A stretch of DNA of 64,000 nucleotides from Molossus alvarezi (taxonomy: Eukaryota; Chordata; Mammalia; Chiroptera; Molossidae). The notes below the pieces were generated by a model. It was given only the letters and a program-made list of their open reading frames with translations, was not told where the DNA came from and did not search any database. Where the stretch lies: contig CM073885.1 in assembly GCA_037176705.1 (NCBI GenBank), positions 218,190,290 through 218,254,289 on the forward strand, read 5' to 3'. Position numbers and translations under genes: made by a program. This document shows, piece after piece, positions 34,660 through 47,109 of the stretch. Each line of letters begins with the position of its first letter. Within the stretch, counting starts at the first letter, position 1.

Positions 34660-37600
34660 GCCAAGTTAGACTGTAAAATAAGATGATGCTTGCCAAGTGA
34701 GATGTAAAAAAAAAAAAAAAAAAAGGTGAGCTCCTCAGGAGGAACCAGCTATACATATTCAGCATCAATCACTAGATGACAATTTTACTATACTTACCAC
34801 CAAGAATTTAGCAAATGCAACTTGTGGATATTTTACCTTATACTTTCCCCAATAAACTTCTCTAATAGAACTTTTAAATTATCTTGAGCCCAAATTAATT
34901 CAATTATTAATGTCTCTCTGCAAATGCTTTGTTTGTTTTGTTTTGTGTTTGCTTCTCTCTTAGTTTCCTTAGACCCAAGTTTGGAAGGTTGTGCCTTTTA
35001 AAATTAAAAATGCAAACATCATACGGACCAGTCTATGTGACTATTTCATCTCTCTCTTTTAAAATTGATAATTAGATATCTTTGGGTGTTTATAGAGAGA
35101 TGCACACATCTGGACACATGTGCATCTCTGCATTTATAGTTCTTATTGAGAGAGAATTTCCCTCACACTCTCCTACAGCTGTTGTTTGTCTGTCCAGCAC
35201 TTTATACATGTACACATATACACATACAAAAAAGAGAGTAGGGTGTTAACCTTAATGGTCTGCTCCTTAACCTAAACTACATTCTTTGTTCTGGTGATAA
35301 TGGTCATCTAATTGGTCAGGACCCATTTCTTTAACAGCCTTTGTTCTCCATGGGGACTAAGCATAAATATACAACTACTGATAATTCATGTTCAAATGCT
35401 CTAATCACCCCAACTTGGAGATGAAGGTTGGTATTGATAACTCTTTCACCATTCTGAGTACAAATGCAAACAATAGAAATGCACAGAATACCACAATGCC
35501 CTCTGACCTCATGCCTGAGGTCACCAGACACCAAAATAAGAGACAAAACCCCTGTGGTCATGGAAATTTCAAAGGAATATTTCAAACCACAACCTGGTAT
35601 TTCTTAATGAGCTCACATTGCTTTAACTCTGATCTGACTTATGGTCAAAAAAAAAAAAAAAAATCATGCTTTTATCAACAGGTAAAGCCTTCAATTTCCT
35701 AAAATAAATTCAGCAGTTGAGAAAAAGAAGTAACTAAAATATCCACTTTCCCATGGTGATGCAGTATTTTAAGCCAGACATTTTCTGTGTGAGCTTCCCA
35801 CTGTTTGGAGTGAAATGAATAAAAACAAAGGACCAAATGCTTATCAGCTCTACTAAATTTCTTGTTCTTTTTAAAAGTATATTTTGGAGACAACCCATGA
35901 TCATAAAAAACCACATGGTGGTCAGGGCGTTCTCGTTTAACAACACTCTGTTGTATTCATAACCTTGGATAAGCCCCCATTTCCCAGTCTAAATCAGTTT
36001 TACAAAGAAAGTGTATTCATCTTTTTTTCTTTTTCTATTTTTCTCTCAGAAATACCCTGGAGCTCACTCTAACAAATAGCCTCCAAATATTTTTACAGTA
36101 CATGTTATGATATAAAAATATAAAAAAATCTTTCATGGTATACAGACTTAGACAAATCCTCCTTATAGTAGATCCTGTACATACTCTGTCAAGATAGCTG
36201 GGCCCATGAATCCATTTTCAAATGACAATGCCCTACAGACTTCAGGGAGGCTATTCTCTGCATTGATACCAGGAAAAAGACAAGAGTAGAAATCACATGA
36301 AAGAATAATCTGTCTCTTTATTTAGCACCTTTAACACGACAGCTTCAAAGTCTACTTGATACCAGAAATTCAGATAAAATAGTGAAATCCACTGCCAAAA
36401 AAGAAAAAAAAGTATCTACCCACAAATACAAAACAAACAGAATAGGATATCGGCTTGTGGCAGCTCCAATATATCTAGTCTCTCTCATTTAGTGGATGTG
36501 TCATCCCTATTTTTTGTGGAGACAAATAGTCAATAAGAAGAAAAACTATTGATCTACTAACAAGTTTAATACAACCTTGAAATAAATTCTGTCCAAAACC
36601 CAGAAGCCTCTCTCAGTGTAATAGTTAATTCACTGACTTCCAGGCAAAACAAAAATCTACCTTTGGGCCATTATCAGCAGGATCCTATATTTGAAGTCTT
36701 ACAGGCTTATAGGCTGTTCCAGGGACGACTCTGACTGGCCAGAAAGAAACAAACCCATCAAGTAACTCAATACAAACCAAGCAAAATGGAGCCTCACAGT
36801 ATGACAATATTAAATTAGTATGGCTGCAATGTGTGTGTGTGTGCGCGGGCGCGGGCAGGGAGGGGGGCACAGTTTTAGTGGCCCCTCCCACTTATAGCCT
36901 TGCTCCTCTTCCCTGCAGTGAACCAGTGAACGTGCATTATCATACCTAATATTCAAATGCTTTGGTAATAATAAGATTGTCAAGGTAATAGCAGGAAACT
37001 TTCAGCAGAAACTTAATTTTCCAAAGCCAGCTGTGTCCTCCCCTGATTGCTTTTCCTAAGATACTTTCAAAGAGAAAAATTTTTTTTATTTCAAAATTAC
37101 AACAAAGCTCCTATTATGTGTGTGTATGTGTATCACATGTATTTATACATGCACAGGGTGTAAGTTTAGGAGTACAAATGTTCATCAGCAATTCAATACT
37201 ACAAATGTTCAAGAGAATAAATGCTACACAAGAAAGAGTCCAAAGAAATTAGCGGGATAAGGAGGAATAGGGGCAGCAGAATGGGACGAAGCTTTCTGAA
37301 TCTAACATTCTGTTGGTGGGGAAAGGGGTGTTCCCCCATCCAAACAGCTTTAAGTGGATGCATGAAGGAGACAAGGTCTTAAATCAGGAAACAATCGCCC
37401 ATGTGGACATTATTGATGGCACCTTGTTAGAAGAAGCAGTTTGGGCTCCTTTATTTCCTTTCATTTTACACGACATTCCACTCAATAGACCCAGTGAGGT
37501 GGGATGTAATGTGTTGTTTTTTTTAAAGAATACTAGTATTGTTAACATGTTCAATATCTGTACGTAAGGTTCATTCAGAAAACCTTGCTCTTTGTCCCAA

Positions 37601-38855
37601 TAAAATAATGGTTTTAAGGAAATGCTACCCTTTTGCATTCTTTCCTTAGTCAACGCTATTTGGTCTACAGCCATTTTCAATAAAACAGTTTCAATGGATT
37701 GAAAAAAAGCAGCATCTGGAGACTAAAGCCCTGCAGGTGGCTGCTGATAAATACAGTATTGTAACTTGCTGGCATGAGCCCTCTCAAAGTATTCTGAATA
37801 CAGGTCAAAAGGCTGGACAAATTCAGAAGTCAATTTTAAATTATAATCTACATGCAAGTAAATCCTTATCCATGCCACCCAAAAGGATCTTTTTTTCCTT
37901 TCCTGCTTACATGAGAATGGAGAGTACTGTATACAGACTCATATCAGTGTATTCATTAGTGTCACAGAAATACATAGTTATTTCTGGGACTTTACAGCTT
38001 AAAGCAGTGGTGGTCATTTCTTTAAGAAGGAATCATCTATTTTTTTCAACTACACATATGAGAAGAATATCCTGTATGTATGCTTTTTATAACTGTTTGG
38101 GAAGAAAAGCACTATAAAAAGATAAAGAATTGCTTAATACCATTTTGACATCATAGTACCACCAGGTACTCTTTCTCAATTCATCCGGCCACATATTCTC
38201 TATTGCTCTTTATCCACTATCACTTATGTTTCTCATCTCCACAAAAGTAGTAATTGCCTGTATATGTCTTCAAAAGTATGTTTCTTTCATATACTTGCCC
38301 TATATCCATATGTATCATCTAGATTTTCCAAAATCAAGGAGCATGTCTTCAACTGACTTTGCATTTCCCCAAAGCACACCTCTCTCTATTCAATATGAAT
38401 ATTTAGTAAAATAGTTGACAGTTTCTAAAGGTTTAAGAGATCTAAGAAGGCTATAGAACAACTTCTTAACAGTGGTCAGTTTTGCAGAAATATAGTCAGA
38501 GGACAGGAGATAAGTTATATAATTCTGAAGTGTTATTTAATAATGATTATATATTCTTTTATAATAAAATCATAATAAATTAAAACAATTTTTAGAGAAA
38601 AAGGAAAGAAGATCTGAAGAAACACACTAATCCTCACTCACCTTGAATGATCCAATACAAGTACACCATCAATTTATTAATCAATAGCACAAATGAGGTG
38701 CAGATATGGAGATGAGTTATAGATCTGGTTTCAATGTGAAAAATGAGGAGTATACATCTTTTAATCTGAACCTTGACTTTAACCTTTGCTAATGAAGAAA
38801 TGGTATCTCTTAGAATGAGATGGAATGTCATCTTGCCATACTCCATCTACTATTA
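34660..38855. other. Unique intergenic DNA, about 4 kb
   Basis: No gene or clear transposon recognised. It holds poly(A) runs at 34706-34724 and 35647-35662, short TG/CA repeats near 35210 and 37115, and a TGTG...GCGCGGGCGCGGG stretch at 36831-36856. The longest frames (126 codons at 37737-38117, + strand) have no recognisable product. Confidence 0.35.
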
Positions 38856-38859
38856 TCAG

Positions 38860-39065
38860 CATTCATTCGTTGAACAATTTTTTAGAACATCTACGATATG
38901 CCAGACATTTTTCTAGGCACTGAGTATATAGCAGTGAATAAAGGAGGCAAACTATCACTATCATCACTGAATTACATTCTAGTTGGGGGTAAACAGACAC
39001 TGAACAATAGAATATCTAATAGGTCATATGGTGATAAGCACCTTGAGAAAAAATAGAGAAGGGAC
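38860..39065 (-). mobile_element. L2 LINE fossil
   Basis: CATTCATTCGTTGAACAATT ... GATATGCCAGACATTTTTCTAGGCACTGAGTATA ... ATTCTAGTTGGGGGT is a minus-strand L2 3' end. Confidence 0.7.
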
Positions 39066-39568
39066 ATTGGAACTGCAGTGGGTAGTAAAAATGGATGCAA
39101 TGATCAGATCTGTGAATTCCAGGTCTCATCTTGAAATAGGGCGTCTTTAAGCCCGATTTCAGCCCCAGAAGGAGTAGGAGGTGGTGAGAATAGAGATAGA
39201 GTTATACAGCTGCCAAATACATATACAAGATTCCCAACTGATTCCAATGGCAAGAATCCCTGCATCCTCTTGCGTTGGCCCTGAAGCTACACAGAAAGAA
39301 CCTGCTCTGCCAATTTTTTTTTTCTTCAATTATAAAATAATAGCACTTTTAGAAAAATGTACAACCCCTTCTACCAAGAGCACAAGATTCATGGAATTAC
39401 TGTGCATTGGGGGATCCATAGGATTCTGTTTTCCTCCATAACTAAGATTGGTGAAGGAAGTTTTAACCCAACAAAGGTCTGGGTATCTTAAATATCCTTA
39501 CTATCAAACAGGATTTGACGCAGGTTTTATGGAGCTTGAAGCTAAAACAATTTGGGAAAGTCCTTGTT

Positions 39569-39591
39569 AAGAAAAGGAATACTAAATTATA
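39569..39591 (+). repeat. Left target-site duplication (23 bp) of the L1/RPL10L block
   Basis: A 23-bp word starting AAGAAAAGG and ending AAATTATA. It is identical to 43710-43732. The preceding bases are TT, so the nicked strand reads TTCTT/AA, close to the L1 endonuclease target TTTT/AA. Confidence 0.93.
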
Positions 39592-41731
39592 CTCAATGGG
39601 CAAAAACTAAAAGAGCATTTCCATTAAGAACAGGATAAGACAGGGGTGTCTGCTTTCACCACTCTTATTCAACATAGCACTGGAAGTCTTAGCCACAGTG
39701 ATCAGACAAGAAGAAAATAAAAAGCATCCAATTTGGAAAGAAGGAAATGAAACTGTCACTTTTTGAAGATCACATGATATTGTACATAGAAAACCCTAAA
39801 GACTCCACCAAAAAACTACCAGAATTAATAAATTTGGCAAAGTAGCAGGATACAAAATTAACATCCAGAAATCAATCACATTGTTATACACCAATAGTGA
39901 ACTCTCAGAAAGAGAAACTAAAAAAAAAAAAAAACTCATTTACCATTGCAACAAAAAAATTAAGCTAGCTGGTAATAAATTTAACCAAGGAGGTAAAAGA
40001 TCTTGCTCAGAAAAATACAGGACATGGGGAAAAAAAATAGAGGAAGATACAAGCAAGTGGAAGAATATACCATGTTTATGGATTGGAAGAATTAACATCA
40101 TTAAAATGTCCATACTACCCAAAACAATATATACATTCAACACAATCTCTATTAAAACATCAATAACATATTTCACAGATCTAGAACAAATATTCCAAAA
40201 AACTTTACATGGAACCAAAAGAGACCCTGAATAACCATAGCAATCTTGAGAAAGAAGAACAAAATAGGATCACAATACCAGAAATCAAATTATACTACAA
40301 AGCCATTATAATCAAAACTGCCTAGTACTGGCACAAGGACAGGCATATGGATCAGTGGAATAGAACACGGAACCCAGAAATTGACCCAAGCCATTACACT
40401 CAATATTTGACAAAAGAGGCAAGAGCATATAATGGAGTAAAGACAGTCTCTTCAATAAATGGTGTTAGGAAAACTGGATAGGTACATGCAAAAAAGTTAA
40501 ACTACACTACCAATTTACACCATACATAAGAATAAACTCAAAATGGATAAAAGACTTAAATATAAAAAATCCTAGAAGAAACCGGAAGTAGCAAAATCTC
40601 AGACATCTCACATAGCAGAATTTTCACCCATACGTTGCCTACGGCAAGAGAAACAAAGGAAAAAACAAATGGGACTACATCAAAATAAAAAGCTTATGCA
40701 CAGCAAAAGAAACCATCAACAAAATGAAAAGGGATCCCACTGTATGGGAGAACATATTTGCCAATGATACATCTGATAAAGAGTTAATTTCAAAAAAAAA
40801 AAAAAAGAACTCATACAATTTAACAAAAGGAAGACAAGCATTTCAATTTTAAAATGGGCAAAGGACCTAAATAGACATCTCTCCAAATAGGACATATAAA
40901 TGGCCAAGGATATATGAAAAGATGCTCAACGTCACTAATCATCAGAGAGATGCGAATTAAAATAGCAATGAGATATCGCCTCATACCTGCCAGAATGGCT
41001 AATATCAACAAATCAACAAACAAGTGCTGGCAAGGGTGTGGAGAAAAGGGAGCCCTAGTACACTGCTGGTGGGAATGCAGACTGGTACAGTCACTATGGA
41101 AAACAGATGGAGTTTCTTCATAAAATTAAAAATGAAACTGCCATTTGACCCCGTGATTCCACTTTTGGAATATATCCTAGGAATCCCGAACACCAATCAG
41201 AAAGAATATATGCACTCCTATGTTCGTAGCAGGACTATTTACTCAGCTAAGATCTGGAAACAGCCCAAGTGCCCATCAGTGGATGAGTGTATAAAAAAGC
41301 TGTGGTACATTTACACAATTGAATACTATGAAACTATAAAAAAGGAGGATCTCTTACTCTTTGAGACAGCATGGAGGATCTCTTACCCTGGAGACTATTA
41401 TGCTAAGCAAAATAAGCCAGTCAGAGAAAGATAAGTATCACATGATATCACTTATATGTGGAATATAATCAACAAAATAAACTGACAAATAAAATATATC
41501 CAGAGACATTGATCCATGGAACAGACTGACAAGTCTCAGAGGGAAGGAGGGAGGAGGGGTGCAGGTAGAGATGAACCAAAGAACTTATATGCATATACGC
41601 ATAACCCGTGGACACAGACAATAGCACAGCAAAGACCTGGGGAGAGGGGAAGGGGAGGGTGCCACTAGGGGAAAAGGGGCGGGGGAGCGACATCTATAAT
41701 ACTTTCAACAATAAAGATAAATTTTAAAAAA
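39592..41731 (+). mobile_element. 5'-truncated LINE-1 (ORF2 C-terminal half and 3' UTR)
   Basis: It begins in the ORF2 reverse-transcriptase region directly after the target duplication. GACAGGGGTGTCTGCTTTCACC lies near 39629. The C-terminal region (GATGCTCAACGTCACTAATCATC, near 40921; CCATTTGACCCCGTGATTCC, near 41141) follows, then the L1 3' UTR with its G-rich tract near 41636 and AATAAA at 41710-41715. ORF2 carries several frameshifts and stops; only pieces such as 39881-40234 and 41024-41434 stay open. No target duplication follows its own short A-tail; that repeat is found about 2 kb further on. Confidence 0.9.
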
Positions 41732-42141
41732 TACGCCACAGGTAGAAGAGTATACTGCACTGACTGAGCCTTGGTGGGCCTTGGTGTAGGATATTTAATA
41801 AGAATCATAATCCAGCATCTGTCAAAGGTTGTAATTAACACTTCAAGTTTTCTACCTTTTCCTATTCTCTCATCCTGAGGCTTTGGAAAAGCTGATAAAT
41901 AGCAATGTCCAGTCCTCAAATTATGAGACCCAGAGAGAAGACTAAATGAGTAACAACAACAAACTTTCTGAAGGGTGACTAGAGAAATTCACCCACAATC
42001 TTTCAGATTAAATACAATGGGCAAAACAGTCTATATCACAAACGAGCAGTATGAAAATAATGGCATGACAGATATATAATCATTCTTTTGAAAAAGAAAA
42101 AAAAGGATAAAAAAGAATAAATACTGAATGAAAAAGTAAAT

Positions 42142-42147
42142 TTTATT
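42142..42147 (-). terminator. Poly(A) signal of the RPL10L-like gene
   Basis: AATAAA on the minus strand, about 58 bases after the stop codon, which fits the short 3' UTR of ribosomal-protein genes. No A-tail is left beyond it, so the original retrogene is old. Confidence 0.75.
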
Positions 42148-42204
42148 GATAAGCTTATGTCAGACAGACAGGCAAGGCCAAAGGAGGAAGTGCTGTCAAA
42201 AACC

Positions 42205-43135
<931 letters not shown>

Positions 43136-43709
43136 CCTGGGTGTAGAACTTTTGCCCTAGGCTTTGTCTTAGCATAAAAGACATTTTCCTAGAGATTAAC
43201 TAAGAAAGGTCTCTCTAGCTAGTCAATATGCTGTGCTGTGTCTTGTCTAAATAATATATATTCCAGAGTTCGTGCCTCCCTCAACAGTTGTATATCAATT
43301 GCTGTTTTTCAAAGAGTATTTGGTCACCTTCCCTGGGGAAAGTGGCATCTTGGCGTGAGCTCTCCATAAGGCTCAGAAAGAGCTGAGCTGAACTACAGTG
43401 GTGACAGGGATAGAGAGAAGATACCTGTTCTACGTACTGCTTGATGATTGCTTTAGAAACCTGAAACTCTGGTTGTTTTATGTATTTGACCACGTGGAAT
43501 TATTTTATTATCAAAACAGCATCCACAAAATTGAAATACCAACTGAATTTTTTAACTTAAGGCTATACATTTTCAAGCCTTATTAATCTTGTATCTTACT
43601 GCGAATGAGTTTAATAGTTTTTTTTCTGTGACTATAGATTTTGTAAAAATATTATGATTAGGATCAGAGTGTGGGGAAGGAGGAAAATAAAAGATAAGAA
43701 TTTTTAAAA

Positions 43710-43732
43710 AAGAAAAGGAATACTAAATTATA
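43710..43732 (+). repeat. Right target-site duplication (23 bp) of the L1/RPL10L block
   Basis: A perfect copy of 39569-39591. It is joined to the short poly(A) at the end of the transduced DNA. Removing 39592-43732 would restore a simple unbroken target. Confidence 0.93.
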
Positions 43733-44074
43733 AATAAAAATTAGGCATAAAAATGAATATTTATTTAAATCAGAAGAGAAATCCAAACAAAGTATATAAT
43801 TCACCAAGCGCACAACCACCACAAACATCACAGAATGTAGGCGAATAATCCAGATGAATCTGGCTCTGTACATTTCAAGTCTGTTTGTCCTCAACTACCC
43901 AAATGTGTCAGAGATGAGCACAAGAGAATACAGTCTCTGACCCTGCTTCTTCGTTGTGATAATGAAGGCTAAACCAACTAAATATCGGAAGAAGTTTCTA
44001 CACCAAGACATTTCCAATTTAGCTTCCCTTAGCCATTTCCCAAATACTCACAGCCACTCAAATACCCTCAATTG

Positions 44075-44205
44075 GAGAGGGAGTAATAATTTTACAAGGT
44101 TTCCAGATTTTACGGAGGAGAAACTGAGACTCAGTTTGATCTGAGGCAAAAGAATAGTAAGCCTTAAGTCTGGAATTTAAGCTTGTTCTTTTTACTATCC
44201 TAAGT
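44075..44205 (-). mobile_element. MIR-like fossil
   Basis: AGATTTTACGGAGGAGAAACTGAGACTCAG ... CTTAAGTCTGGAATTTAAGC is a diverged minus-strand MIR pattern. Confidence 0.5.
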
Positions 44206-44789
44206 GATATTTTCTTAATGAAAGCTGCAAGTAACTAGAAAATAAAAGTAAGTATAGGAGACAGACAAGATTAAAAAGAGGATTATCATTAATGGAAGGA
44301 TTTTACTCAATACAAGCTAAAAACTAGAACCAGGTAGTTGGGTTTAATATATTAACAAAGTACAATTTTAAAATATTATGGAACTGAGCTGAATAGATTC
44401 CAATCTCCATAATAATTCTTAGAAAATTCCTCTATGTATCCCAAAATAGAAAGGGCAAAAAGAGAATTCAGCTCACCTAACACCTTTCTCTATCACCAAC
44501 TCCCAACGTCAATTTATCACCCACACTTTTATCCTATAACTCCTCGAGCAGTCTCAGACAGTTTAAAAAAATCTTATCATCAAGCAGGAATAGATCCAGG
44601 TTTTATGCGCCAGTATCTGACTTCTTACTGAATAAATCAGGCTGTTCTACACTGTGCCTCTCTACCAGGTGTCCCCTGAGAGGATCTTGGGATTATAAAG
44701 CCATTGGTATATTCCTGAAATGTGGCATTTTATTAAACACTTCACAGTAAGCTCTATGACAAAGAAACTAAAGCATTTTTGGAAGAATC
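44206..44789. other. Unique intergenic DNA
   Basis: No repeat or gene recognised. An open frame of 65 codons at 44434-44631 has no recognisable product. Confidence 0.3.
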
Positions 44790-45400
44790 AACCTGTCAAA
44801 TAATATTTATTGAGGGACTCTCACTGCTAGGTACTGTTCTGGGCTCCAGGACTTCTGCAGGGAGCAAGACAAGCAGACTCTGCCCTCAAGGAGTTTACAT
44901 TATAAAGAAGAAACAACAATAAATATTTACAAAGAAATAATTTTGAGTATTGATAAGTGTAATGAAGACAAAACATTAATGACTAAGGTTGAGTGGACTG
45001 CTGTACAAGAGGTGGTATTTGGGTGGAGATCTGGATGTAAAAAGAAAGCAGCTATGGGGAGATCCGGGAAAAAACTGCCCAAGGATAAAGTACAGGAAGT
45101 GCAAAGTCCCCAAGGTGGAAACGAACTGAGAATGTCCTGAGCACAAGAAGAAAGTCAGGGTAGCTGCAGTCCCATGGACAAGGTAGACAGAAGATGATGA
45201 CATCTGGACAGTAGGCAGGACTAGAATACACAGGGCCCAGTGCATCCTATGCATTAATAAACTTGAATTTTTTTCTTAGTAACAGCAGAACTCATTGGGT
45301 GCCTTTAAGCAGCAAATGATGTGATGTTATTTCCACTTTAGAAAAAATAATTCTGCAGCATGACAGAAATGATGCAAGAATGGAGAAAGGGAAAGATTCA
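44790..45400 (-). mobile_element. L2 LINE fossil, long
   Basis: AATATTTATTGAGGGACTCTCACTGCTAGGTACTGTTCTGGG ... CCCTCAAGGAGTTTACATTATA is the minus-strand L2 3' end. The L2-like order continues through GGTGGTATTTGGGTGGAGATCTGGATG and GAACTGAGAATGTCCTGAGCA. Confidence 0.7.
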
Positions 45401-45860
45401 GGCCAAAAAATACAAGTTTAAGAGGCAACATATTTTAAATTTTATTTAAAGTCATGGGACTTCACAAGGCCACCTCAAGAGAAAGGGTCCACGGAGTAGA
45501 CAGGAAGGCTGAGTATAAACCCATTAATGTTTAAAGGTCTGGGAAAGGAGGCCGTTGGGATTTGTCAGACACCCTAGTTCTCAGGTCAATAAACCCAATA
45601 CCTCCGGTAGTAGGAAATTCTATACCTGGATGTTGCCCCATCTGCCTGGAGCTGGAACAAATGTGAATAATGCTTTTCCAATGCTAATATTTGCACTGAA
45701 GAACACCATGGACAGGGAACACATGTTGAGTTTCTTGACCTACGGGAGTGTGGTGATTGAGCATGAAAGGCTAGATAAGATGTTCCATTTGGGGAAGATG
45801 GACTCAAATACCTCAGAAAGACAAGCTGATAGAAGGTAGAAGCAGAAGGAGAGGAATAAC
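45401..45860. other. Unassigned DNA, possibly further L2
   Basis: The sequence between the L2 fossil and the SINE has no clear repeat ends. An open frame of 94 codons (45555-45839, +) has no recognisable product. Confidence 0.3.
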
Positions 45861-45874
45861 TAAGAAATGGAAGA

Positions 45875-46147
45875 AGCCCTGGCCGGTTTTCTCAGTGGTT
45901 AGTGTCGGCCCGTGGACCAGAGTCCCAGGTTGTATTCAGGCCAAGGGCATGTGCCACACGTGCGGTTCATCCCAGACCCGGGACCGGACAGGTGGCAACC
46001 CATTGATGTGTCTCTCTCACATGATGTCTCTCTCTCTCTCTCTCTCTCTCTTTGTCCCTCTCTCTCTTTCCCTCTCTCCCTCCTACTCTATCTGAAGATA
46101 AATATAAAAGTATCCTCGGATGAGGATAAAAAAAGAAAAATAATTAA
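45875..46147 (+). mobile_element. Ves-type SINE, distinct subfamily
   Basis: GCCCTGGCCGGTTTTCTCAG head with unusual CATGTGCCACACGTGCGGTTC and CCAGACCCGGGACCGGACAGG segments, a long CT repeat and a TCGGATGAGGATAAAA end. Duplications AAGAAATGGAAGA lie at 45862-45874 and 46148-46160. Confidence 0.92.
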
Positions 46148-46494
46148 AAGAAATGGAAGAAAAGAGGCAAGAGAGGGGAGGAAAAGGAAAGGACAGAAAA
46201 GAATACCAGCACTAATTTAAGAAAAAAGTACATCATAAGGGCAATGTTATATCACAGGCTAGTAGGTAATTCTGGGTGGTATATAGATTCTTAAAAATAG
46301 TTATGTATTATGCATTTCTTTTACTGTAATTTTTTGGCAACTAAATTGTTTTTGTTTTGCATTTCCAGGAATGAGATAATATTTCCCACTTAAAAAAACA
46401 ACAGCAGTTATTTCACACAAAAAATAGAAATCAGTTTAAGGAAAAAATATTTATATACTAAATTCTTAATCTCTAGAATCTTCAGGCTCCTTAT

Positions 46495-46612
46495 CAATAC
46501 AATGGGATATAACCTGCCTTTCAGGGTTCCTGTGATGACTAGCAATAAGGGTCAAAACACATCTAGCGAAGTGCCTAGTTCTCAATAATAATTAGCTAAT
46601 ATTATTACTATT
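46495..46612 (+). mobile_element. MIR fossil, 3' half
   Basis: ACCTGCCTTTCAGGGTTCCTGTGATG ... GCGAAGTGCCTAGTTCTCAATAA resembles the MIR + strand 3' half. Confidence 0.55.
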
Positions 46613-46944
46613 AATATTTTTAAGTACCTAGCATGTTCTAAGTGTGATAAAAGTTATTTTGTTAATGGAAATACAGAAAAGCAATAGAAATGTTTTAAAA
46701 AAAGGGCAAAATCTGGACAATCATATTACAAGTTAGCAGAAAAAAAGAATGGGGTGGTCATTAACGACAATGGATTAAAGCAGAAACTGAAATTAGAAAA
46801 TAAAAAGTAGATTAGAAGAAATTAGAGGGTTGGAAAAAAATTAGGAATCAGGTATGACAGAAGACAAAATGGTGATGTAATTTTGAGGTGGAGCTGAAGG
46901 ATCTGGTCCCGAATCAGACCGCTAAGCATAAAAGAAAAGCAGAG

Positions 46945-47105
46945 GCTCTTGACCTGGGGATGATGGGTGGGCTCTGGGAGATCCTGGAAACCTCTAAAGC
47001 TGTGTGCTAGACTGTCATGTATGCAAATATCAGAGCAAGCATTTTTCTGAGAAGAGGGTCCATGTATCCCATCATACTTTCAGAGATTTATTACCTCAGA
47101 TTTTT
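46945..47105 (+). mobile_element. hAT-Charlie-type non-autonomous element fossil
   Basis: GGCTCTTGACCTGGGGATGATG, then GAGATCCTGGAAACCTCTAAA, ATGTATGCAAATATC and GCATTTTTCTGAGAAGAGGGTCCATG match a common mammalian hAT-Charlie MITE pattern. Confidence 0.6.
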
Positions 47106-47109
47106 AAGT

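Noticed and set aside
37737..38117. 126-codon + strand frame in unique DNA
   Set aside because: No recognisable product, no splice or promoter context and no coding-like composition.
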